Below are positions 44,989-52,892 of a stretch of 64,000 bases of DNA, piece after piece. The DNA comes from CAYRSS01 sp964426945 (GTDB lineage: Bacteria; Planctomycetota; Phycisphaerae; UBA1845). A program made the position numbers and the translations under genes. The notes under the pieces are model-generated. The model did no database searches. It was not told the origin of the DNA and saw only the letters and a list, made by a program, of their open reading frames with translations. The stretch lies in NCBI GenBank assembly GCA_964426945.1, contig CAYRSS010000005.1, forward strand, positions 1-64,000, in the 5' to 3' direction. Position 1 is the first letter of the stretch. Each line of letters begins with the position of its first letter.

Positions 44989-46053
44989 TTGACTCGGACT
45001 ACCTGCCTGACTGCTGCGCTGGTCGGACTATTCGCCCCGCTCGCCTCGGCCGCGATCATCGCCGTTCGCGAAGGAGGCGACGCAGAATCCACCTCGATGA
45101 CCATCGAGATCGGCGACACGGCCGCCATCGACATCCTCGTCCAGCTTGAGGCCGATGAGGTGCTCGGGTTCGCCAACGTGTTTCCGTCCGTCGGGCCGCT
45201 CGACGAGGGCCCGGAGTTCTTCGAGACGATCGACTTTGAGGACGATTGGGATCCGGACATCACCGACCAGATGGGCCACTCGATCATCATCTCGCGGGCC
45301 GAGGGCGACGAGTTCCCCTTTGACTTCGGCGAGGGCATCTACTGGAACCAGTACGTGATGATCTTCGTCGCCGACGGCGTAGCCGGGCCGGGAACGTACG
45401 TGCTGGAGCGGCTGACTATCCACGGCGTGGCCGAAGGGACGACGCTGCTGCGGCTCGACGGCACGCTCACCGAGCTCTGGACGCCCGAAAACGAGCCGAT
45501 GAACCACAGCTTCGCCACGCCCGCCCTGCGCATCACGGTGCTCAAGGGCGAGGATGACAACGGCAACGCCAACGACAACGTCGACGACAACGGCAACGAT
45601 AACACCGTCGACCCCGGCAACACCAACGACAACACAGCCGCCAACAAGAACGACAACACCGGCCGCAACGACAACGTCGGCGGCAACACCAACGACAATG
45701 TCGCCGCCAACGACAATGCGACTGCCAACGACAACGTCACGGACAACGCCAACGACAACACCGCGGCAAACGACAACACGACCGCCAACGACAACGTCAC
45801 AGACAACTCGAACGACAATGCCGCCGACAATGACAACGCGGTGGAAAACGACAACGCCGTTGCGAACGACAACGGCACGATCGGCGGGGGCAACAGCAAC
45901 GGCGGCGGCTCGGGCGGCAACGGAAATGACAACGGCGGCGGGTCAACGCCCGGGCCCGTGCAGCTCTGCGGCGCCGGCGCAACGGCCTCGCTGTCGCTCA
46001 GCCTCGCGGGGCTGGCCTCGCTCCGGCTGCTGGCCCGGCGAAGGCGGACGTAG
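44989..46053 (+). CDS. Exported protein with NDN-repeat linker and Cys-containing C-terminal tail
   Basis: A 354-residue secreted protein. TTG 44989 with GGGGGA seven nt upstream gives a good signal peptide (MTRTTCLTAALVGLFAPLASA). The folded part (about 22-188) is acidic. Residues 189-299 are almost entirely Asn/Asp repeats of the type NDNxxxNDN, then a Gly/Ser-rich stretch. The tail is Cys327 in QLCGAGA, a hydrophobic helix and RRRRT. The layout suggests a surface protein with a flexible, possibly Ca-binding stalk, attached through its C-terminal tail. The preceding gene has a comparable tail; 105 nt separate them. Confidence 0.8.
   Translation: MTRTTCLTAALVGLFAPLASAAIIAVREGGDAESTSMTIEIGDTAAIDILVQLEADEVLGFANVFPSVGPLDEGPEFFETIDFEDDWDPDITDQMGHSIIISRAEGDEFPFDFGEGIYWNQYVMIFVADGVAGPGTYVLERLTIHGVAEGTTLLRLDGTLTELWTPENEPMNHSFATPALRITVLKGEDDNGNANDNVDDNGNDNTVDPGNTNDNTAANKNDNTGRNDNVGGNTNDNVAANDNATANDNVTDNANDNTAANDNTTANDNVTDNSNDNAADNDNAVENDNAVANDNGTIGGGNSNGGGSGGNGNDNGGGSTPGPVQLCGAGATASLSLSLAGLASLRLLARRRRT
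45554..45885 (+). repeat. In-frame AAC-GAC-AAC (NDN) repeat tract
   Basis: About 330 bp built from GACAACGCC/AACGACAAC-type 9-12 nt units with variable spacers (ACC, GCC, GTC, GCG), kept in frame throughout. The units are imperfect, so this is a protein-level repeat and not a CRISPR array. Confidence 0.85.
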
Positions 46054-46089
46054 GCCCGCGCGGTCCTATCAGCGGGAATGCGCCCGCAC

Positions 46090-47217
46090 CTATCGTCGGG
46101 GCAGGGCTTCGATGAGCTGCTCGATTTCGCGCTCGGTGTTGTAGAAATGAGGGCTCGACCGCAGCCGACCGCAGCGCACCGCGATGACGATGCGGCGCTC
46201 GTTCTGCAGGTGCTGCTGCAGGGCCTCCAGGTCGGTGTCGTCGGCGCGGAAGGCCACGATGCCGCTGGCCTCGCCCGGCTGGCGTGAGCTGACCACGCGG
46301 TAGCCCCGATCGCGCAGACCCTCCACGAGCATGTCGGTCAGGCGCAGCACGCGGCGGGCGATGTTCTGCAGGCCGATCTCCGCCACCAGGTCCAGCGCTC
46401 CGCCGAGCGAGTAGATGCCGCAGAGGTTGTGGCTGCCGCTGTCGTATCGCTTGGCCGAATCGGCGAACTCGAACAGATACTTGCCGAACGCGAAGGGCTC
46501 CTTCATCGACAGCCAGCCGATGCTCGTGGGCCGCAGGTGGCCCTGCACTTCCTTGCTGACGTAGAAGATGCCCGATCCTTCCGGCGCGCAGAGCCACTTG
46601 TGGCCGTCGGCCGCGAGGAAGTCGATGTGCATCGCCTTCACGTCAATCGGGAACACGCCGAGCGATTGGATCGCGTCGACGCACAGGAACACACCCTTGC
46701 TCTGGCAGTACTCGCCGAGCGTGGCCAGGTCGCTCCGGTAGCCGCTGGCGAACTGGACCGAGGAAATCGTCACCAGCCGCGTGCGGCTGTTGATCGCCTC
46801 GAGCACGGCTTCGATCGGAATGCGGCCGTCCTCTTCGAGCACGGTGCGCACCTGCACGCCGCGGGCGCGCAGCGCCTGCCACGGATACATGTTCGCAGGG
46901 AACTCGACGCTGGTGGTGACGATGTTGTCGCCGTTGTTCCAGCTCAGGCCGTTGGCCACCATGCTCAGGCCGTCGCTGGTGTTCTTCGAGAAGGTGACCT
47001 CGTCGGCGTTGGCGCCGATGAGCTGGGCGAGCTGGCCACGGACCTTGTCCACGCGACGGAAGAAGCCGCCGCGGATGTAGGCGTTTTCCTCGGCGTGGCG
47101 GAGGTATTCCTGCACGGCAGCCGAGGCGCGGCGCGAGACCGGCGCGACGGCCGCGTGGTTCTGAAAGTTGAAGTTCCGCGTGATGGGGAACTCTTCTCTG
47201 ACGGCATCCCAGTCCAT
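46090..47217 (-). CDS. Class V aminotransferase (cysteine desulfurase-like)
   Basis: A 375-residue PLP enzyme of the NifS/Csd group. The PLP Lys is in FLAADGHKWLCAPEGSG; other family features are NHAAVAPVSRRA at the N-terminus, TFSKNTSDGLSMVANGL and VDAIQSLGVFPIDV. A catalytic Cys loop typical of IscS/SufS is not evident, so it may be an isopenicillin-N-epimerase-like or selenocysteine-lyase-like member, not a true desulfurase. ATG 47217 is the natural start. It converges with the NDN-repeat gene (36 nt) and diverges from the fusion gene at 47512. Confidence 0.88.
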   Translation of the reverse strand: MDWDAVREEFPITRNFNFQNHAAVAPVSRRASAAVQEYLRHAEENAYIRGGFFRRVDKVRGQLAQLIGANADEVTFSKNTSDGLSMVANGLSWNNGDNIVTTSVEFPANMYPWQALRARGVQVRTVLEEDGRIPIEAVLEAINSRTRLVTISSVQFASGYRSDLATLGEYCQSKGVFLCVDAIQSLGVFPIDVKAMHIDFLAADGHKWLCAPEGSGIFYVSKEVQGHLRPTSIGWLSMKEPFAFGKYLFEFADSAKRYDSGSHNLCGIYSLGGALDLVAEIGLQNIARRVLRLTDMLVEGLRDRGYRVVSSRQPGEASGIVAFRADDTDLEALQQHLQNERRIVIAVRCGRLRSSPHFYNTEREIEQLIEALPRR

Positions 47218-47441
47218 GTCTCACCGCTCCGGCCGCCCGGCGGAGGCCCAGCCCCCCTGCCGGCTCATTCTACGTCGCGCAGGCGGCGCAACTCCATCGC
47301 AACGGGCCGCGCCGCCGCCGGGAGAACCACCGCAGACGCCCTACAGGATTATTATCGCCCCGCGGCGCGTGGTTCCACCCGGAGACTGTATCGGCTTGTC
47401 TGCCGCCCCCGGCGAGAGCAAACCCTGGGGCGGCGCGTGCG

Positions 47442-47471
47442 TTGCGGCCCACCGCCCCGGGGGCGTATGAT
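47442..47471 (+). promoter_or_regulatory. Promoter of the pseudouridine-synthase/methyltransferase fusion gene
   Basis: TTGCGG (47442-47447), an 18-nt spacer and TATGAT (47466-47471). The in-frame ATGs at 47467 and 47470 would lie in the -10 box, which is why ATG 47512 was chosen as the start. Confidence 0.5.
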
Positions 47472-47511
47472 GCCCCGTTTCGATCGACCCGGCCCGGAGC
47501 CTGCGTCCGCC

Positions 47512-49224
47512 ATGAGCGTCAAGGGAATCGTCCGCAAGCTGCTGCCCGTCCTGTTCGAGGACGATTCGCTGATCGCCGTCGGCAAGCCCGCAGGCCTCGA
47601 TGTGGGGCGGGCCGAGGGTCAGGAGGGCCCCGGCCTTGTCGGTCTGATGGAACAGGTCCGCGGCGAGAAGCTCTACGTCGCCAACCGGCTGAGCCGCTAC
47701 GACTCGGGTGTGATCCTGCTCTGTCGGACGGGGATGATGCTGCGCCACCTGCGCGAGGGACTTCGCACCGGCCGGGTCGAGCAGGAGTTCGTAGCCGTCG
47801 CGTACGGCAAGCTCAAGGCAGCGCAGCTCAGCCTCGACCAGTCGGCCGGGACGTCGCGCGGCAAGGATCGGGGCCGACGCAAGGTTGCCGCACCCGCGGA
47901 ACCCTCCGCCAAGCCGCGCCCGAAGACGACGGTGCGCCGCCTCCGCGCGGGCGAGCGTCGCACGCTCGTCGCCTGTCGCACGGCGATCGACAGCACCCAC
48001 GCCATGCTCGCGCAGCTTCGTTCGTCCGGCATCCGAATCATGGGCGACCGCATCGGGCGCGGCGAAGCCAGCGTCGATGATTACAACCAGCGTCACCTGC
48101 ACCTGGCCAAGGTCACCTTCTTTCACCCCGGCCGCAGCGAGCGCGTCACGGTGGCGGCCCCGCTGCCCCCGGGCTTCGACCAGGCGGTCGACAGAGAGGA
48201 AGACGTCCAGCGGGCACTTCACGCCGCGCTGGCCAATCGCCTGCCCTTCTTCGCGGACGCCTCGACCAACGCCTGCCGGCTGTTGATCGGCGCCGCCGAG
48301 GGTGTGCCCGGCGTGGTGTTCGATCGCTACGCGGACGTGGGTGTGCTGCAGATTCACGAAGGCCAGGGCGAGCCGGACGACGCGACGATCAAGCGGATTG
48401 CCGGGTGGTATCGCCGGATGCTCGACCTGCGCGCGGTCTACCTGAAGCGGTTTCCGCGCGACCGCACCGCAACCCCCGAGCCGCCGGCGGAGCTGTACGA
48501 GGCCGAGCCCTACCTGGGCGAGGCGGTCTCACCCGTCGTGGTGATCCACGAAAACGGGCTGCTCTTCGGCATCCGCCCCTACGAGGGGTTCTCGGTGGGG
48601 CTCTTCCTCGACCAGCGTGACAATCGCCGCCGCGTGCGGGAACTGGCTGCGGGGCGGTCGGTGCTCAACCTGTTCGCCTACACCTGCGGGTTCTCGGTCG
48701 CCGCGGCGGCCGGCGGAGCCACAGGCACGGTCAGCGTAGACCTGTCGCCGCGGCCGCTGGAGTGGGGGAAGGCGAACTTCGAGCTCAACGGGCGGACCCT
48801 GGAGGGGCACGAGTTCGTCAAGGCCGAGGCCGCGGACTACCTCGCGCGGGCAAAGAAGCACGAGCGCCAGTTCGACATGATCGTGATCGACGCGCCCACC
48901 TTCGCCAGGGGGCGAAAGAAGGGCACGACGTTCTCCATCAAGGAAGACCTGCCGGCGCTGGTCCGGGCGGCGTCGGCCGTGCTGGCGAAGGACGGCGTGC
49001 TGCTCGTGTCATCCAACAGCCGCCAGATGTCGACGCGCCTGCTGACTGAGAAAGTTCGCGAGGGGCTGGGGCGGCGCAAGTGCGAGATCGTCGCCACGCC
49101 GCGCCTGCCCGGCGACTTCGACGTCGACCGGGGGCATTCGCGGAGCGTGATTGTGCGCGTCGGCCAGGCCGGCGGCACCTCGCGCCCTCCGCGTAAGACA
49201 GTACCAGATCAGACCGACGCCTGA
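47512..49224 (+). CDS. RluA-like domain fused to an RlmI-like rRNA methyltransferase
   Basis: A 570-residue two-domain protein. Residues about 12-215 resemble RluA-family pseudouridine synthases (FEDDSLIAVGKPAGLDV). The catalytic HRLDxDxSG is here NRLSRYDSG, with Ser61 replacing the catalytic Asp. Residues about 235-560 match RlmI/RlmK-type methyltransferases: GVPGVVFDRYAD, FGIRPYEGFSVGLFLDQRDNR, SAM motif NLFAYTCGFS near 386 and VIDAPTF with Asp460. The methyltransferase half looks intact and the RluA half probably serves RNA binding. ATG 47512 lies after a promoter at 47442-47471. It converges with the EF-G-like gene 6 nt apart. Confidence 0.82.
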   Translation: MSVKGIVRKLLPVLFEDDSLIAVGKPAGLDVGRAEGQEGPGLVGLMEQVRGEKLYVANRLSRYDSGVILLCRTGMMLRHLREGLRTGRVEQEFVAVAYGKLKAAQLSLDQSAGTSRGKDRGRRKVAAPAEPSAKPRPKTTVRRLRAGERRTLVACRTAIDSTHAMLAQLRSSGIRIMGDRIGRGEASVDDYNQRHLHLAKVTFFHPGRSERVTVAAPLPPGFDQAVDREEDVQRALHAALANRLPFFADASTNACRLLIGAAEGVPGVVFDRYADVGVLQIHEGQGEPDDATIKRIAGWYRRMLDLRAVYLKRFPRDRTATPEPPAELYEAEPYLGEAVSPVVVIHENGLLFGIRPYEGFSVGLFLDQRDNRRRVRELAAGRSVLNLFAYTCGFSVAAAAGGATGTVSVDLSPRPLEWGKANFELNGRTLEGHEFVKAEAADYLARAKKHERQFDMIVIDAPTFARGRKKGTTFSIKEDLPALVRAASAVLAKDGVLLVSSNSRQMSTRLLTEKVREGLGRRKCEIVATPRLPGDFDVDRGHSRSVIVRVGQAGGTSRPPRKTVPDQTDA

Positions 49225-49230
49225 CGCCCG

Positions 49231-51261
49231 TCAGTGGGCGTGCGCCGCCTCCACTTCCTTCTTGTGCTGATCGATGATCTGCTGCTGGACGTTGCTGGGC
49301 ACCACCTCGTAGTGCGAGAGTTCCATGTCGAAGCTGCCCTGTCCGCCGGTGATGCTCGAAAGGCGTGAGCTGTAGTCGGCCAGTTCCGCCAGCGGGACGG
49401 TCGCCTGCACGACGGCCATGTTGCCGGGGAGCATGTCCTGCCCCTGCGGCCGGCCGCGACGGCTGGCGAGGTCGCCGGTGATGTCGCCGACGAAGTTCGC
49501 GGGCACGGTGACCTCCAGGTTCACGATCGGCTCAAGCAGCACGGGCTTGGCCTTCATGAACCCTTCCTTGAAGGCGCCGCGACCGGCGATCTGGAAGGCG
49601 ATGTCCTTGCTGTCGACCGGGTGGGTCTTGCCGTCGATCAGCTCGACCTTCACATCGACGACGGGGAAGCCCGCCAGGACCCCCTCGGCACACTGGCCGC
49701 GGATGCCCTTGTCGACGCTGGGCCGGAAGGACAGGTCGATCGACCCGCCGAAGATCTTGTCGACAAACTCGTAGCCCTCACCCCGCGCGGCGGGCAGCAC
49801 GTTGATAATCACGCGGCCGAACTGGCCCGCACCGCCGGACTGCTTCTTGTGGGTGTATTCGATGTTCTCGGCCCGGCCGGTGATCGTCTCGCGGTAGGGG
49901 ATGCGCGGCGGCCGGGTCTCGACGCTTACCTTGTAGTCGTGCTTGATGCGCTCGAGGTACACGCGGAGCTGCGACTCGCCCATGCCGTGAACGACCAGCT
50001 CGCCGCCGGTGCCGCGATCGGAGTAGAAGCAGGGATCCTCCTCTTCGATGGCGCGCAGCGCCGCGGTGAGCTTGTCGGCCTCACCCTTGGCGGATGCCTC
50101 AACCGCCAGCGAGAACATCGGCTTGGGGAACTTGGGCATATCGATGACGCCGGGCTCGTCGGTGGCGAGCACCTCGCCGATCTTCGCCTCCAGCTTGGCC
50201 AGCGAGATCAGGTCGCCGGCGACGCCGACGGACAGCTCCTTGTGGTCGGCCCCGAGCGACCTGGTGATGTGACCGGGCCGCATGCCCTTCGGGTGCGAGA
50301 TGGTCTTGAGCGTCATATCCGGCGTCAGCTTGCCTGAGTGCACGCGAAGCACGAGGTACTTGATGTGCGACTTGGGGTCGAAGCTGATCTTGATCACCTG
50401 GGCGATGAACGGCCCGGACTGGTCGGGCTTGATCGTCACCGACTGGTCGCCGACCTTCATGACGCGCTGCTTGCCGGTCGCCGGGCAGGGGCACATCGAA
50501 TCCAGTGCGTCGAGAAACTGGCTGATCCCCACGTCGCCGAGCGAGTTGGTGAACAGGATGGGCATGAAGGCCCCGGCTGCCACGGCCCGCTCGCTGGCTG
50601 CCTTGGCTTCCGCCTTGCTCAGCTCGCCGCCGAGGTACTTCTCCATCATCCCGTCGTCGACGCTGACGATCGCCTCGATGACGGCGGTGTGCGCTTCTTC
50701 GACGCTGCTGAAGTCGGCCTCGCCGGTCTCGTTGTCGAAGCAGTCCACCACGGCCTTGCCGCCTTTGGCGGGCAGGTTCAGCGGCACGCACTGCGGCCCG
50801 AACGAATCCTGGATCTGCTGCACCACGGCGGGCAGGTCGACGTTGGCCGCGTCGATGTGGTTGATCACGAACCACACGCCCAGCCCGTAGTCGCGGGCGC
50901 GCTGGTACATCTTCCGGGTGTTGACCTGTACGCCGGCGCTGGCCGACACGACGATCACCGCCAGCTCCGCGGCAGCCAGCGACGCGATCGCCTCGCCACA
51001 GAACGCGGCCGTGCCCGGCGTGTCGAAGAAGTTGACGTGCATGTCCTTGTGCGTCAGGTAGGCCGGCGCCGAGTGACAGGACGACTTGCGGTTCTTCTCC
51101 TCCTCGGTGTAGTCCAGAATCGACGTCTTGTCGGTCGGATTGCCGAGGCGTGTGGTCACGCCGGCCTTGAACAGCAGGGCCTCTGCGAGCTGCGTCTTTC
51201 CGCTGCCGCCGTGACCGATGATCGTGAAGTTCCGGTAGTTGCCGACCTCGTACACAGCCAT
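49231..51261 (-). CDS. EF-G-like translational GTPase (EF-G2 type)
   Basis: A 676-residue GTPase with the five-domain EF-G layout. G1 is GHGGSGKT (16-23), not AHIDAGKT. G3 is DTPGT (80-84), so the catalytic His of canonical DTPGH is replaced by Thr. G4 is NHID. Domains III-V are recognisable (GMGESQLRVYLERI, AGQFGRVIINVLPA, GRPQGQDMLPG). These features mark the EF-G2/EF-G-like subgroup rather than the housekeeping FusA; such proteins hydrolyse GTP but may not drive elongation. AGGAGG five nt before ATG 51261 gives strong translation. Its gene neighbours do not suggest a role. Confidence 0.9.
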   Translation of the reverse strand: MAVYEVGNYRNFTIIGHGGSGKTQLAEALLFKAGVTTRLGNPTDKTSILDYTEEEKNRKSSCHSAPAYLTHKDMHVNFFDTPGTAAFCGEAIASLAAAELAVIVVSASAGVQVNTRKMYQRARDYGLGVWFVINHIDAANVDLPAVVQQIQDSFGPQCVPLNLPAKGGKAVVDCFDNETGEADFSSVEEAHTAVIEAIVSVDDGMMEKYLGGELSKAEAKAASERAVAAGAFMPILFTNSLGDVGISQFLDALDSMCPCPATGKQRVMKVGDQSVTIKPDQSGPFIAQVIKISFDPKSHIKYLVLRVHSGKLTPDMTLKTISHPKGMRPGHITRSLGADHKELSVGVAGDLISLAKLEAKIGEVLATDEPGVIDMPKFPKPMFSLAVEASAKGEADKLTAALRAIEEEDPCFYSDRGTGGELVVHGMGESQLRVYLERIKHDYKVSVETRPPRIPYRETITGRAENIEYTHKKQSGGAGQFGRVIINVLPAARGEGYEFVDKIFGGSIDLSFRPSVDKGIRGQCAEGVLAGFPVVDVKVELIDGKTHPVDSKDIAFQIAGRGAFKEGFMKAKPVLLEPIVNLEVTVPANFVGDITGDLASRRGRPQGQDMLPGNMAVVQATVPLAELADYSSRLSSITGGQGSFDMELSHYEVVPSNVQQQIIDQHKKEVEAAHAH

Positions 51262-51480
51262 CGAAGCCTCCTGAAGCGCACGTGTACCAGCCGCCGCCGC
51301 GATGCAGAGAACCGCGTGGCGGACCTCCCAGACAGGCAAGAAGGCAGAATGTAACGCACGCACGCCCCCGCCGCCACCGCGCGAGAGTCCGCACAGTGCG
51401 CCGCGGCAGGCGTTCGCATGATGCACTTGCACAACGCGATCGCCCGTCTGGCGGTTCCCGGGGAGCGATGTGGTACGATT

Positions 51481-52119
51481 ATGAGGATGCCAGGCGCTAA
51501 CACGCCGGCCGCCGGACCGTCCTTGGCTGGGATGTCCAGCGCGGCCGGTTACATCTCGGAGGCCGCACCGTCTGCCCCGCTCACCGCGCCGGGCGGCGCG
51601 GGGGCTGCTGTTGCCTGCGGCTGGGTCGTCAGCCTGCTGGACAAAGAGGGCGAGGGCGTGCTGCGCATGCTGTGGCGCATCCTCGGGTGCGAGGCCGACG
51701 CGCTCGACGCGTACCAGGATTGTTTCTGCAAGCTGGTGACCGTTGCGCCCGGCGGCCTGAAACTCCGCAACGCGCGGGCCTATCTCTATCGCACGGCGTC
51801 GAACATCGCTATCGAGATGCTGCGCGCCCGTCGCCGCCGGGTCGACCATCTGCCGGCCATCGCCGACGAGCGGCGCGAGGCCGGCGAGGCCGACGCGTCG
51901 CAGGCCGCGGTCGAGCACGAGCGCCTCGCCGCGCTGCGCGGGGCCATATCGCGGCTCTCGCCGCATCTGCAACAGGTTATTCTCCTGCGCGACCTGGGCC
52001 AGTTGCCCTACGACGAGGTCGCCAGAATCATGCACATCGATCCGGCCACGGCGCGCGTGTATCGACGGCACGCCGTGGTCAAGCTGGCCGATTGGCTGGG
52101 ACGAGGAGACGCGCCATGA
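51481..52119 (+). CDS. ECF-type RNA polymerase sigma factor
   Basis: A 212-residue sigma-70-family protein. Region 2 is LRMLWRILGCEADALDAYQDCFCKLV, shown here as EADALDAYQDCFCKLV; the RAYLYRTASNIAIEMLRARRRR segment follows, with YLYRTASNIAIEML typical. Region 4 is AISRLSPHLQQVILLRDLG plus a helix-turn-helix (PYDEVARIMHIDPATARVY). About 45 residues of Ala/Gly/Pro-rich sequence precede region 2. Start uncertain: ATG 51481, 51487 or 51532. The stop overlaps the anti-sigma start (ATGA), so the two are coupled. Confidence 0.85.
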   Translation: MRMPGANTPAAGPSLAGMSSAAGYISEAAPSAPLTAPGGAGAAVACGWVVSLLDKEGEGVLRMLWRILGCEADALDAYQDCFCKLVTVAPGGLKLRNARAYLYRTASNIAIEMLRARRRRVDHLPAIADERREAGEADASQAAVEHERLAALRGAISRLSPHLQQVILLRDLGQLPYDEVARIMHIDPATARVYRRHAVVKLADWLGRGDAP

Positions 52120-52829
52120 CCACAACCCACACCACGCCGAAAGCAGATTGCCCCAAGCGCGTGTGGGTGCTGCAGGCCCTGTCCGACGACGACGCGCAGG
52201 GGGTCGAGCTTCCCCAGGGGCTCCGCTTCCACCTCGGCCGGTGCGCCGAGTGTCGCGAACTGGCCGACCGCCTCGGGGCGGCGTCTGCATCGATCGCCAG
52301 CCTGGCGGCCCTCGCGGCACCTTCCGCAGATTTCGCGGCGACCGCTCGCGCCCGGGTGGTCAGCGCACTTGAGAACGGAGCCGTGCTCACGGGCCGGGTG
52401 ACGATTCCGGACGAGCCACCCGCCGCCGCCCCGCAGCGGACGTGGCGGCTCTACACCGCTCTGGCTGCGGCGGCAGCGGTGGCGCTCGCCGCGACCGCGT
52501 GGGTGCTCGATAGCGGCGGCCCCGCCCTCACCGGTCCCGGCAATCCCGTGGTACATTTGGGACCGTCGGCGCACGGTGATTCGCCCGCCCCGGAGTCGCA
52601 CACGGCGCCCCAGGCGACGGATGCGGCCGAGGCCGCAATCGCTTCGTCGATACCGCACCCTGTCCGCCGCTACAGCAACCCGGTCGACGCGGCCTTCGCC
52701 AACGACGACGGCAGCGTTCAGGCCGCGTTCACGCTGCCCCCGCCCCGCAGCGGCGGTCTGACGGCGCTGATTGACAGAATGCGCGGCGAAGGTTCTACTG
52801 ACCGCAACCCGCCTCCGCAGAAACCCTGA
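52116..52829 (+). CDS. Putative membrane anti-sigma factor with zinc-finger motif
   Basis: A 237-residue protein. The N-terminal domain has HLGRCAECRELADRL (HxxxCxxC), the zinc-binding anti-sigma (ZAS) motif. A single transmembrane segment (about 111-128, LYTALAAAAAVALAATAW) separates it from an extracytoplasmic Pro/Ser/Ala-rich region. ATG 52116 overlaps the sigma gene stop as ATGA, the usual arrangement of sigma/anti-sigma pairs. It would hold the sigma factor at the membrane until an envelope signal arrives. Target genes are not evident; no PEP-CTERM promoter comparison could be run. Confidence 0.78.
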   Translation: MTTTHTTPKADCPKRVWVLQALSDDDAQGVELPQGLRFHLGRCAECRELADRLGAASASIASLAALAAPSADFAATARARVVSALENGAVLTGRVTIPDEPPAAAPQRTWRLYTALAAAAAVALAATAWVLDSGGPALTGPGNPVVHLGPSAHGDSPAPESHTAPQATDAAEAAIASSIPHPVRRYSNPVDAAFANDDGSVQAAFTLPPPRSGGLTALIDRMRGEGSTDRNPPPQKP

Positions 52830-52892
52830 GCCGCCGCCTGAACCGCCGGGGTTCTAGGCGAGGGGTGTGCGCGGCGGCCGAGCGGTCAGCGC

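Noticed and set aside
45554..45885. Repeat tract considered as a CRISPR array
   Set aside because: Units are 9-12 nt, imperfect and in frame within an exported protein; there are no unique spacers of constant length and no cas genes.
46429..47511. 345-codon upstream extension of the RluA-RlmI fusion ORF
   Set aside because: It lies antisense to the class V aminotransferase gene, shows no domain similarity and would cross a promoter. It is an open frame caused by high GC.
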